Of a DNA stretch of 33,797 nt, positions 1 through 6,752 are shown piece after piece. Both the position numbers and the translations under genes were made by a program. A model generated the notes under the pieces. That model saw nothing but the letters and a program-made list of their open reading frames with translations. It had not been told where the DNA came from and did no database searches. The DNA is taken from contig CALPMC020000023.1 in NCBI GenBank assembly GCA_943324565.2, positions 1 through 33,797 of the forward strand, written 5' to 3'. This DNA is from Chitinophaga pinensis. GTDB taxonomy: Bacteria; Bacteroidota; Bacteroidia; Flavobacteriales_D; Crocinitomicaceae. Position 1 is the first letter of the stretch. Each line of letters begins with the position of its first letter.

Positions 1-581
1 AACTTCTAACAACCCTAATTCTCCTAATCTCTTTCACCAATTTCGCACAGACGTGGACGAAGGAAGAACTAGCAAAAGCAAATACTTTGGCTAAAATTGC
101 TGATTTAACAGAGGTTGAAAAAGAAGCTGTGATGTACATCAATTTAGCTCGAATGTATCCCAAAAAATTCATTGAAATTGAAGTGAAAAAATATGAACCA
201 CCAAGTGATGCGTATGTGAAATTACTGGAAGATTCTCCCTACATCGAGTCTTTAATTGACGAATTAAACGAATTAGAACCAATGGCACCCTTTGTTTACG
301 ATGATGCTTTACAAGAATTTGCCAGTTGTTTCGCAGCAGAACAAGGTGCTTCTGGTTATATGGGACACAAACGCAAAAAATGTGTAGCTGGAAATTATGC
401 TGAATGTTGTGCTTACGATATGGCGACAGGAAAACACATCGCTTTTCAGCTCTTAATTGATCACGGTGTTCCAAGTTTAGGTCACCGTATAAATTGTTTG
501 AATCCTGAGTATTCAAAGGTTGGAATTAGTGTTGCTGACCATGCGAAAGCAAATGTATGTGCCGTTTTAGATATGTATTAA
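1..581 (+). CDS. Exported CAP/SCP-like domain protein (5' end outside window)
   Basis: The reading frame is open from the first complete codon (base 3), so the gene starts before the window. The first visible residues are a hydrophobic stretch ending FTNFAQTW, the h-region and cleavage site of a signal peptide (likely cut before the Gln), so the product is exported. The mature part resembles the CAP (cysteine-rich secretory / PR-1) superfamily. It has a helical N-terminal part with INLARMYP, a mid-protein MGHK, and a C-terminal LGHR followed by NCLNP and VGIS, which fits the His-bearing cavity of bacterial CAP proteins. Four cysteines lie in the central part. Function in bacterial CAP proteins is generally unclear. 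The stop codon overlaps the next gene's ATG by one base. A TTG at 87 could be read as a start but would delete the signal peptide, so it is not used. Family call fairly sure; role unknown. Confidence 0.75.
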   Translation, partial: LLTTLILLISFTNFAQTWTKEELAKANTLAKIADLTEVEKEAVMYINLARMYPKKFIEIEVKKYEPPSDAYVKLLEDSPYIESLIDELNELEPMAPFVYDDALQEFASCFAAEQGASGYMGHKRKKCVAGNYAECCAYDMATGKHIAFQLLIDHGVPSLGHRINCLNPEYSKVGISVADHAKANVCAVLDMY

Positions 582-943
582 TGAAAATAGTTTTCTCCCT
601 CCTATTATTCTCATTTTGTTTTAGTTATAAAGCTCAAACTGAAATTGCGTGTGTACAAATCCCAAAAAATATTTCCATAGATCAAGAAGAAAATTGGAGT
701 AAAATCTTCAACACAAATTGTGTTTTTAAACAAGATTTTCTTTTTGTGATATACAATAGATGGGGAAATAAATTGTGTGAAGTGAAATCATGGAACGAAA
801 TTAAGGCATTAAGTGTTTTTAAAAAAGACAACAACAATCAGCGGATCATGCCTGCTGGGACTTATTTTTGGACAATAGAATACAACCTTGAAGGTGAAAA
901 TGAGCCTCGCAAATTAAACGGTTACATTAATATTCTCGATTAA
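581..943 (+). CDS. Short exported protein made of a lone T9SS type B (gliding-motility C-terminal) domain
   Basis: 120 residues. The start chosen is the ATG at 581 because it gives a clean signal peptide (MKIVFSLLLF..., cleavage after Ala18 before QTE). An in-frame ATG at 557 would add eight residues before it. The mature ~100 residues match the plan of the CHU_C / gliding motility-associated C-terminal domain. IYNRWGNK, then a W in the position of the usual WDG, then PAGTYFWTIEY, and a final GYINIL strand all fit. The family's usual FTPNGDGxND segment is degenerate here (NISIDQEENW). In T9SS substrates this domain sits at the C-terminus of large cargo and directs passage over the outer membrane; here there is no cargo. 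It overlaps the upstream CAP gene by one base, so the two are probably co-translated. It could be a decayed remnant or a genuine small surface protein. Confidence 0.65.
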   Translation: MKIVFSLLLFSFCFSYKAQTEIACVQIPKNISIDQEENWSKIFNTNCVFKQDFLFVIYNRWGNKLCEVKSWNEIKALSVFKKDNNNQRIMPAGTYFWTIEYNLEGENEPRKLNGYINILD

Positions 944-945
944 AA

Positions 946-1449
946 ATGGCTGTGAAAATTGGACTTTTATCCGACACACATGGCTTTCTTGACCCTAAAA
1001 TCAAAAGCTATTTCGCTGAAGTTGATGAAATTTGGCATGCTGGAGATATCGGAAGCTTAGAAGTTTTAGATGAATTACGATCCTTCAAACCTACTCGTGC
1101 AGTTTGGGGAAATATTGACGAACACAAAATTCGATTAGACACAGATGAGTTTTTGCGTTTCAAAGTGGAAGATGTGGAAGTTTTAATTACGCACATCGGT
1201 GGTCGCCCTGGTAACTATTCAAAACCTGCAATTGAAGAATTATTGAAAAATGGTGCTCCGAAATTATTTGTTTGTGGACATTCACACATTACTTTAGTTC
1301 AAATGGACAAACGATTCAATATGCTTTGGATGAATCCTGGAGCTTGCGGATTTAAAGGATTTCATGCTGTAAAAACCATCCTTCGTTTTACAATTGATGG
1401 TGACAAAATAAAAGATTTAGAAGTGGTTGAACTTGGGAAAAGAGCATAA
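946..1449 (+). CDS. YfcE/MJ0936-type metallophosphoesterase
   Basis: 167 residues, the usual size for the small YfcE/MJ0936 phosphodiesterase family in the calcineurin-like superfamily. All metal-binding blocks are visible in order: SDTHG (Asp10, His12), HAGDIG (Asp34), WGNID (Asn56), THIGG (His83) and GHSH (His112, His114). The fold therefore looks intact and should bind two divalent metals and hydrolyse phosphodiesters in the cytoplasm; no signal peptide is seen. The physiological substrate of this family is not established. The ATG lies two bases after the preceding stop, so it is probably transcribed with the exported genes upstream. An AT-rich inverted repeat just after the stop (1450-1485) may end the unit. 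Family sure; substrate unknown. Confidence 0.88.
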   Translation: MAVKIGLLSDTHGFLDPKIKSYFAEVDEIWHAGDIGSLEVLDELRSFKPTRAVWGNIDEHKIRLDTDEFLRFKVEDVEVLITHIGGRPGNYSKPAIEELLKNGAPKLFVCGHSHITLVQMDKRFNMLWMNPGACGFKGFHAVKTILRFTIDGDKIKDLEVVELGKRA

Positions 1450-1485
1450 TTGAAAATTTTGAATTTTTGAATTTTGAATTTTCAA
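1450..1485 (+). terminator. Weak AT-rich inverted repeat after the YfcE-like gene
   Basis: TTGAAAATT (1450-1458) pairs with AATTTTCAA (1477-1485). The stem is nine A/T-rich pairs with an 18-base loop made of repeated GAATTTT-like units. There is no GC core and no clean T-run, so termination is only possible; it could equally be low-complexity sequence. Confidence 0.25.
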
Positions 1486-1557
1486 TTCTAAAAGGTTGGA
1501 AACTAAAAGATTTAACGAAGATTAATATTTCGAGGACTGCTACTCTTTGTAGTATTC

Positions 1558-1565
1558 TAATTTTG
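1558..1565 (+). promoter_or_regulatory. TAnnTTTG -7 box upstream of the membrane metallophosphoesterase
   Basis: TAATTTTG matches the Bacteroidota -7 consensus TAnnTTTG and ends 18 bases before the ATG at 1584. That would give a leader of about a dozen bases. No TTG at the ideal -33 distance was seen, so the call rests on the -7 box and its position. Confidence 0.45.
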
Positions 1566-1583
1566 TAGCTTTAAAACCAATAG

Positions 1584-2720
1584 ATGCCTTTCTTATTTAT
1601 TTTTCTGTTTATCATTGCTACACAAACGTTTTTCTCCTACTCCTTTTTTTCACAAGAAGCACTGATTTACAACGTTTTCGGAGCATTGCAATTAGTAGCT
1701 TTTGTGGGTACAATCGTGCTGATGTTTTTCTTTTTTAGAAGAAGAAATTCAACTAATTACAAAGCAGGATTTTATTCTTTTGGTGCAATGATTGCTTCTG
1801 GAGTTCCAGCGATTGCGTTTATTTTTCCTGGAATCTTAAAACTTATTACAGGAAATATGTTGTTCTTTCAAATTGGTTGGACACTTTCATTTTTACTCTT
1901 CGTAGGGATTCTCGTTGGTATTTTGTGGGGACGTTGGAATTGGAAAGTGCACAGTGTTCAACTTGATTTTCCACATTTCCCTGAAGATTTAAAATCGGTT
2001 AAAATTGTGCAAATCAGCGATGTACACGTTGGGAGTTTTTTCAATAATTACAAAAAAGTAGAAAAAGCGATAGAAAAAATAAATGCTTTAAATGCTGATT
2101 ATGTGTTTTTTACAGGTGATTTAGTAAATAATTCAGCGGCGGAAATGAAAGGTTGGGAATCGGTATTTTCAAAAATTCAAGCGAAAAAAGGAAAATACAG
2201 CATCCTAGGAAATCACGATTATGGCGACTACGTCAAATGGGAATCGGAAGATCAAAAACACCAAAATTTACGCGATTTAATAGCAATCCATGAAGAAATT
2301 GGATTCCAACCTTTGTTGAATGAATCAGTGGAATTGGCTCCAAATTTTTGGCTTTTAGGTGTTGAAAATTGGGGGAAAGCTCCCTTCAGACAAAGTGGAG
2401 AGCTTGGTAAAACACTATCAAATGTTCCAGCAGAAGCTTTTAAACTATTGCTATCACACGACCCAAGTCATTTTGACTTACAAGTTTTAGATACAGATAT
2501 TGACTTAACACTTTCGGGGCACACCCACGGAATGCAGTTTGGAATCGAACGCTTCGGAATTAAATTCAGTCCCGTTTCGTTGCGCTACAAAAAATGGGCA
2601 GGATTATATCAAGTTGGCAAACAATACTTATATGTAAATCGTGGATTTGGATACCTTGGTTTCCCCGGACGTGTTGGGATTTATCCTGAAATTACAGAGA
2701 TAACTTTGGAAAGAAAATAA
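1584..2720 (+). CDS. Membrane-anchored metallophosphoesterase (YkuE/YaeI-like)
   Basis: 378 residues. The first ~116 residues hold about four hydrophobic segments (roughly 3-22, 27-51, 67-86, 92-116). They are followed by a complete calcineurin-like phosphoesterase domain: QISDVHVG (~143-150), FTGDLVNN (~176-183), LGNHDYGD (~209-216), LSHDPSH (~289-295) and LSGHTHG (~310-316). This is the layout of the YkuE/YaeI group, enzymes thought to act on lipid-linked phosphate or pyrophosphate substrates at the membrane, though the substrate varies and cannot be read from sequence. The gene stands alone with its own likely promoter (TAATTTTG at 1558) and starts with ATG. It is not adjacent in function to the small phosphoesterase before it, although both belong to the same superfamily. 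Confidence 0.85.
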   Translation: MPFLFIFLFIIATQTFFSYSFFSQEALIYNVFGALQLVAFVGTIVLMFFFFRRRNSTNYKAGFYSFGAMIASGVPAIAFIFPGILKLITGNMLFFQIGWTLSFLLFVGILVGILWGRWNWKVHSVQLDFPHFPEDLKSVKIVQISDVHVGSFFNNYKKVEKAIEKINALNADYVFFTGDLVNNSAAEMKGWESVFSKIQAKKGKYSILGNHDYGDYVKWESEDQKHQNLRDLIAIHEEIGFQPLLNESVELAPNFWLLGVENWGKAPFRQSGELGKTLSNVPAEAFKLLLSHDPSHFDLQVLDTDIDLTLSGHTHGMQFGIERFGIKFSPVSLRYKKWAGLYQVGKQYLYVNRGFGYLGFPGRVGIYPEITEITLERK

Positions 2721-2738
2721 AACTAAAAGTTTGAAGTA

Positions 2739-2775
2739 AAGTATTCTTTAAATGGGATTTAAGTATTCGTTAAAT
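2739..2775. repeat. Two 15-bp direct repeats, 22-bp period, upstream of the DUF2459 gene
   Basis: AAGTATTCTTTAAAT (2739-2753) and AAGTATTCGTTAAAT (2761-2775) differ at one base and are spaced by 22 bp, about two helical turns. They end about 40 bases before the TAACTTTG box at 2816. The arrangement fits a tandem activator or regulator site, but no regulator is identified. Confidence 0.45.
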
Positions 2776-2815
2776 CATTTATTTCATTTGCACCTCATTT
2801 TATTGGCTGAAATTT

Positions 2816-2823
2816 TAACTTTG
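2816..2823 (+). promoter_or_regulatory. TAnnTTTG -7 box upstream of the DUF2459 gene
   Basis: TAACTTTG fits the TAnnTTTG consensus and ends 16 bases before the ATG at 2840. A TTG at 2788-2790 lies 25 bases upstream, slightly farther than the usual spacing. Confidence 0.5.
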
Positions 2824-2839
2824 TTTTCCGAAAAGAACG

Positions 2840-3580
2840 ATGGAAGAACCAGAAAAAATTGAAGTACCTATTCCTGAAAGTAAAATCAAGAAAATTAGTA
2901 AAAGACTTTGGAAATTCACCAAACGCTTTTTTATGGTTTTTGGTATCTCAATTATTGCCTATTTCTTTTTTGCCTACGTTCTGTCGCGCATTACAGTCGA
3001 AGGGAAAAATGAAAAAAATGCAACGATTGAAATTTGGTTAATGAAATCAGGTGTTCACACCGACTTTGTTGTTCCCGTGAAAACAAAAATTAAAGATTGG
3101 AGCAACGAATTTCCTTATGAAAACACGAACGCAAAAGACACTACAACTCCTTTAATTGCTATCGGTTGGGGCGATAAAAATTTCTACATGAACACGCCAA
3201 CTTGGGCGGATTTAACCTTCAAAACAGCAATATCAGCAATGGCAGGTCTAGGCTCCTCCTCTATTCATGCAACTTATTATTATTACATCCTTTCTGACAG
3301 ACCTGTTATTTCTTTAAAACTCTCTGAAAATCAATATCGAAAATTGGTGAAATACATCGAGAAAAGTTTGTATCGAAACAAAAAAAATCAAGCCATTTTC
3401 ATTCAACCACGTTGGAAAGCTGTCATGGGACAAAACGATGCTTACTACGAAGCACGCAACAATTACAGCATTTTTACAACTTGCAATTCTTGGATTAACA
3501 ATGGTTTGAAAGCTGCCGACAAAAAAGCTTGTTTGTGGACTCCATTTGCGGGAGGAATTTTTTATCAATATGGGAAATAA
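2840..3580 (+). CDS. DUF2459 / TIGR02117-like membrane-anchored protein
   Basis: 246 residues. A Lys/Arg-rich N-terminus is followed by one membrane segment (~31-53), then a soluble domain most likely on the periplasmic side. That domain carries the features I associate with the DUF2459 ('urease-associated' TIGR02117) family. These are SGVHTDFVVPV near its start, IGWGDKNFYMNTPTW in the middle, SSIHATYYY, a QYRKLVKYI helix, and a late TTCNSWINNGLKAA with a conserved Cys-Asn pair. The biochemical role of this family is not known, and no urease genes are nearby, so the family nickname should not be taken as function. It overlaps the next gene's start by 11 bases. Likely promoter TAACTTTG at 2816, with a 22-bp direct repeat upstream. 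Confidence 0.7.
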   Translation: MEEPEKIEVPIPESKIKKISKRLWKFTKRFFMVFGISIIAYFFFAYVLSRITVEGKNEKNATIEIWLMKSGVHTDFVVPVKTKIKDWSNEFPYENTNAKDTTTPLIAIGWGDKNFYMNTPTWADLTFKTAISAMAGLGSSSIHATYYYYILSDRPVISLKLSENQYRKLVKYIEKSLYRNKKNQAIFIQPRWKAVMGQNDAYYEARNNYSIFTTCNSWINNGLKAADKKACLWTPFAGGIFYQYGK

Positions 3581-4433
3581 ACTGTTCCTTTTTTTAGTGT
3601 TATTATTTTCAGTTCAAGCAATGAGCCAAACAACAGATTCTACTTCCAATTCAGCGAATCAAAAGCGATTGATGGTTTTTGTTAATGGGAATCGTGGTGC
3701 AAAATTCAACAAAGTTACAACTGACAATTCGCTTCATCTAAAAGATCCAACGGGTTATTGGTACAATTACGACGATACAATCATCAGTCGATTTCAACCT
3801 GTTCAAGCGATTTATTTTGATGGTCATCATCCTGTTTCAACTTCGATGCACCGTACAAATGCTCGTTTTATAAAAGCCTATTTCTTTTCTCGTTTTTGTT
3901 GGTTTTCGAAAAAAAGTCGTTGGGTATTGAATACAAAATTCAACGAAATTGGCTTTAAAGTTCGTGTTGAAAATGGAAAAATCGCTGGTCAAAATCTACT
4001 TAATTATTTGCGAGAGAATCAACTTCTAGAAAAACAAGTTACAATCGATTTTATCAATCATAGTATGGGGTACGCTTACACTTTAGGAATTTTAGAAGTC
4101 GTACAACCGTATATCAAATTAGGTAAATTTCTAGCAATTGCTCCTGAAAGTGCTGGTTTACAAGGCGCTGATTGGAATCATTTTGAGGAAGTTTGGCAAT
4201 ATGGTAGTAATATGGATTTACCAACCAGCGATGTGATTTACTACCAAGATGGAATTGCACCACAAACACCAATAAAAGGCATTGAAAACCTAAATCCCAA
4301 CAAAGGAGGACGTGTGTTTATTCCCAAAGAATGGAGCAAGTTCAAAAAAGGATTTTTGAAATCACATCACCTAAATTGGTTTCAATGGTTTTTCTTGATT
4401 AAACCCACAGATAGAGGTTATTTTAAACGCTAG
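3570..4433 (+). CDS. Exported lipase-like (alpha/beta-hydrolase-like) protein of unknown function
   Basis: 287 residues from the ATG at 3570, chosen because it gives a clear signal peptide (MGNKLFLFLVLLFSVQAMS, cleaved before QTT). An in-frame TTG at 3546 would put eight residues in front of it. The ATG is preceded by GGAGGAA at 3551-3557, one of the few purine-rich ribosome-binding-site candidates here. After a strand reading LMVFVNGNRG, the protein has FINHSMGYAYTLG with Ser165 in a nucleophile-elbow setting. The usual G-x-S-x-G is N-H-S-M-G. A late SHHLNWF could supply the His. This suggests a lipase/esterase-like fold, but activity is only inferred. It starts inside the preceding DUF2459 gene (11-base overlap), so the two are probably co-expressed. 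Confidence 0.6.
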   Translation: MGNKLFLFLVLLFSVQAMSQTTDSTSNSANQKRLMVFVNGNRGAKFNKVTTDNSLHLKDPTGYWYNYDDTIISRFQPVQAIYFDGHHPVSTSMHRTNARFIKAYFFSRFCWFSKKSRWVLNTKFNEIGFKVRVENGKIAGQNLLNYLRENQLLEKQVTIDFINHSMGYAYTLGILEVVQPYIKLGKFLAIAPESAGLQGADWNHFEEVWQYGSNMDLPTSDVIYYQDGIAPQTPIKGIENLNPNKGGRVFIPKEWSKFKKGFLKSHHLNWFQWFFLIKPTDRGYFKR

Positions 4434-4456
4434 TAATTTTGAAATTCTTACTTTTG
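4434..4456 (+). promoter_or_regulatory. Paired TAnnTTTG boxes just upstream of murB
   Basis: TAATTTTG (4434-4441) and TACTTTTG (4449-4456) both fit the -7 consensus, 15 bp apart. The second ends five bases before the murB ATG, so transcripts from it would have almost no leader; the first would give about 15 bases of leader. Confidence 0.45.
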
Positions 4457-4461
4457 AAACA

Positions 4462-5469
4462 ATGATTCAACAACACGTCAATTTAAAACCTTATAATACT
4501 TTTGGAATAGAAGTTTATGCTGCAGGTTTCGCTCGATTTTCAACAATTACGGAGTTAAAAACGATTTTAGAAAGTAATCCTTTTACGCAACTTTTAATAC
4601 TTGGTGGAGGAAGCAATTTACTTTTAACTAAAGATTACGATGGACTTGTCTTAAAAAATGAAATTCAAGGATTTACAATTCTTGAAGATGCCTCTGAAAA
4701 TGTAATTATTGAAGCTGGAGCAGGTGAAATTTGGCATGAATTTGTAATGAAATGTATCGAAAATGGTTACGCTGGTGTTGAAAATTTAAGCCTTATTCCT
4801 GGAAGTGTTGGTGCGAGTCCGATGCAGAATATTGGCGCTTATGGTGTTGAAATCAAAGACATTTTTCACCATTTGAAAGCCTATCATATTGCTTCAGGAG
4901 AAATACACACTTTTGACAAAGAAGAATGTCATTTTGGTTATCGAGAAAGTGTTTTTAAAAACATTTACAAAGGTCAATATATCATTTGCAGTGTCGCTTT
5001 TGAATTGTCCAAATCGCCGAAAATCAATACTTCATATGGCGCAATTGAAACAGAACTTAAAGCTAAAAACATCCTAGAACCAACGATTCGTGATGTGAGT
5101 AATGCAGTGATATCCATTCGTCAATCCAAATTACCCGATCCAAAAGTGATTGGAAATGCCGGAAGTTTTTTCAAAAATCCTGTTGTGGATGAAATGATTG
5201 TTCAAAAAATACAAGAAAATTTCCCTGATGTTCCAAATTATCCAGCTTCAGAAGGAAAACGAAAATTGGCTGCAGGTTGGCTTATTGAACAAGCAGGCTG
5301 GAAAGGGAAAACGATTGAAACTTACGGTGTACACAAATTGCAAGCATTGGTTCTAGTAAACTATGGTGGAAGCACTGGAAAACAAGTATATGACTTATCG
5401 ACTCAAATTATAGAATCCATTGAAGAAAAGTTTGGAGTTACCTTGGAGCGAGAGGTGAATATACTTTAG
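4462..5469 (+). CDS. murB: UDP-N-acetylenolpyruvoylglucosamine reductase (MurB, type I)
   Basis: 335 residues, normal for type I (E. coli-like) MurB, which uses FAD and NADPH to reduce UDP-GlcNAc-enolpyruvate to UDP-MurNAc in cytoplasmic peptidoglycan precursor synthesis. Visible landmarks are the N-terminal NTFGIEVYA and the FAD-binding ILGGGSNLLLT (~47-56). Next come LIPGSVGASPMQNIGAYGVEI and the YRESVFK loop typical of type I enzymes. GSFFKNP carries the catalytic Ser, and the C-terminal LEREV carries the expected Glu (331). The gene is monocistronic, with two TAnnTTTG boxes directly upstream, and runs towards purE on the opposite strand across a 168-base gap of low-complexity sequence. 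No oddity in the coding sequence. Confidence 0.97.
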   Translation: MIQQHVNLKPYNTFGIEVYAAGFARFSTITELKTILESNPFTQLLILGGGSNLLLTKDYDGLVLKNEIQGFTILEDASENVIIEAGAGEIWHEFVMKCIENGYAGVENLSLIPGSVGASPMQNIGAYGVEIKDIFHHLKAYHIASGEIHTFDKEECHFGYRESVFKNIYKGQYIICSVAFELSKSPKINTSYGAIETELKAKNILEPTIRDVSNAVISIRQSKLPDPKVIGNAGSFFKNPVVDEMIVQKIQENFPDVPNYPASEGKRKLAAGWLIEQAGWKGKTIETYGVHKLQALVLVNYGGSTGKQVYDLSTQIIESIEEKFGVTLEREVNIL

Positions 5470-5549
5470 AACTGATAGTTGAAAACTGATAACTGAAAGT
5501 TAAAAGTGAAAAGTGAAAAGCTAAAAGTGAAGAGTAAAGAGTGAAAAGA
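5469..5549. repeat. Degenerate short tandem repeat (AAGTGAA-like units) between murB and purE
   Basis: About 80 bases after murB are built from imperfect units such as AACTGATAGTTGAA and AAGTGAA, with variants AAGCTAA, GAGTAAA and GAGTGAA. The strand asymmetry is strong, with almost no C. It lies between two convergent genes. No open frame or stable hairpin is evident; it looks like slippage-grown low-complexity DNA. Confidence 0.6.
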
Positions 5550-5569
5550 TTCTTCCTGGAGTTATAAGC

Positions 5570-5602
5570 AACTGTTGACTGAGGCTCTTGAAGGTAACAG
5601 TT
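5570..5602. terminator. Weak hairpin between convergent murB and purE
   Basis: AACTGTT (5570-5576) can pair with AACAGTT (5596-5602) across a 19-base loop. There is no GC-rich core or T-run, so it is a poor terminator candidate; listed only because two genes converge here. Confidence 0.2.
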
Positions 5603-5637
5603 AAATTCAATCCTTCATTCCCTCATTCTTCATTAAG

Positions 5638-6123
5638 TCATTCTTCAACTTTACTCTGACTTTCCAAAACTGCTTCCTTCATTGAAATAGCGTAAGCATC
5701 AAGTTTAAGTTGAACTTCTTTATCGAAACTCCCAATAATTCTTGCTGCTAAAATCCCAGCGTTTTTTGCACCGTTTAGCGCTACAGTTGCTACCGGAATT
5801 CCATTAGGCATTTGTAAAATACTAAGGATTGAATCCCAACCATCAATTGAATTGGAAGATTTAACAGGAACACCAATCACAGGTAGAGAAGTCATTGAAG
5901 CTGTCATTCCTGGGAGATGAGCAGCGCCACCAGCACCTGCGATAATCACTTTCAAACCTCGACCAGCAGCAGATTTTGCATATTCAACCATTAATTCAGG
6001 AGTGCGATGAGCAGAAACGATTTTTACCTCTGAGCTAATTCCCATTTCGTCTAAAAATTCTTTCGCTGCACCCATTACAGGTAAATCGGATGCACTTCCC
6101 ATGATTATTCCTACTTGAATCAT
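5638..6123 (-). CDS. purE: N5-carboxyaminoimidazole ribonucleotide mutase (PurE, class I)
   Basis: 161 residues, the normal length for class I PurE, which converts N5-CAIR to CAIR in de novo purine synthesis. The active-site blocks are intact: [12 protein letters not shown] at the N-terminus, SAHRTPE with the catalytic His39, [11 protein letters not shown], and the later [22 protein letters not shown]. The ATG overlaps the stop of the upstream tatA-like gene by four bases (ATGA), so translation is probably coupled. No purK is visible next to it, so the N5-CAIR synthetase must be encoded elsewhere if the class assignment is right. Pairing of purE with a Tat component is an odd functional mix and probably only a shared transcript. 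Confidence 0.96.
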   Translation of the reverse strand: MIQVGIIMGSASDLPVMGAAKEFLDEMGISSEVKIVSAHRTPELMVEYAKSAAGRGLKVIIAGAGGAAHLPGMTASMTSLPVIGVPVKSSNSIDGWDSILSILQMPNGIPVATVALNGAKNAGILAARIIGSFDKEVQLKLDAYAISMKEAVLESQSKVEE

Positions 6124-6590
6124 TGTTCGCTTGTTTTTGTGGTGATTGGTTCTTCAAGATTAGCTGTTATGTTTGTGCTTATAGTTTCCTGAGGTATTTG
6201 GTTTTCAGACGATTCAACAATTTGTTCCGTTTGAATTTCAGAATTTTCATTTGTTGACTCTTCTATTTTTACTTCTGTGTTTTGAGTTGTCGCACCGTAA
6301 TGAACTGTATTTTCAATATCGGAAAATACCTGATCCATTGGCTGTAAAATAGGTTCTGCTGTATCTTTAATTATGCTATCAAGATTAAGGTCTTTTTTCA
6401 TGTCGAAACCTGACTTTTTTATTTCATTTTGTAGTTCTGAAGTAGCATTTCGAAATTCGTACAAAGTTCTACCTAAGGTTTTAGCAATTCCAGGAATACT
6501 TTTAGAGCCGAAAAACATCAAAACGACCATCATAATAAGAACAATCTCTGAACCTCCGATGTCGTTTAAAAACAATGGTAAATTAAACAT
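6120..6590 (-). CDS. tatA: TatA/TatE-family twin-arginine translocase subunit with long tail
   Basis: 156 residues from the ATG at 6590; an upstream TTG at 6596 would add only two residues. The N-terminus has the Tat A/B plan. A short transmembrane helix (~12-26, [12 protein letters not shown]) is followed by the FG hinge and an amphipathic helix ([28 protein letters not shown]). TatA-type subunits form the pore of the twin-arginine pathway, which exports folded proteins across the inner membrane. After residue ~55 the protein continues with an acidic, Thr/Ser/Gln-rich, low-complexity tail of about 100 residues, longer than minimal TatA. TatB-like identity cannot be excluded. It overlaps purE by four bases, and a TAATTTTG box ends three bases before its ATG. 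Confidence 0.85.
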   Translation of the reverse strand: MFNLPLFLNDIGGSEIVLIMMVVLMFFGSKSIPGIAKTLGRTLYEFRNATSELQNEIKKSGFDMKKDLNLDSIIKDTAEPILQPMDQVFSDIENTVHYGATTQNTEVKIEESTNENSEIQTEQIVESSENQIPQETISTNITANLEEPITTKTSEQ

Positions 6591-6593
6591 GCT

Positions 6594-6601
6594 CAAAATT
6601 A
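6594..6601 (-). promoter_or_regulatory. TAnnTTTG -7 box abutting the tatA start codon
   Basis: On the minus strand TAATTTTG ends three bases before the ATG at 6590. If used, the transcript would begin at or next to the start codon (leaderless). The position also argues against the TTG start at 6596, which falls inside the box. Confidence 0.35.
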
Positions 6602-6752
6602 CAAGAATTTATTTGAATAGAACTTCCTCAAAAGTACTCGTCCGCTTTTTTTTGTTAAAAATAAACTAGAAGTAGAGTTTAATTATTTTTAGGTTTAAGA
6701 ACTAACAACACATAAAATGAAACACTTGATTGGAATATTTTAAGATAGAATT

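Noticed and set aside
557..580. ATG at 557 as the start of the sorting-domain protein
   Set aside because: It adds MCRFRYVL in front of a standard signal peptide that begins at the ATG at 581, and would overlap the CAP gene by 25 bases.
87..581. TTG at 87 as the start of the CAP-domain gene
   Set aside because: The frame is open to the window edge and encodes the end of a signal peptide upstream of 87, so the gene begins outside the window.
2840..4433. DUF2459 gene as part of a urease system
   Set aside because: The family nickname mentions urease, but no ureABC or accessory genes are present.
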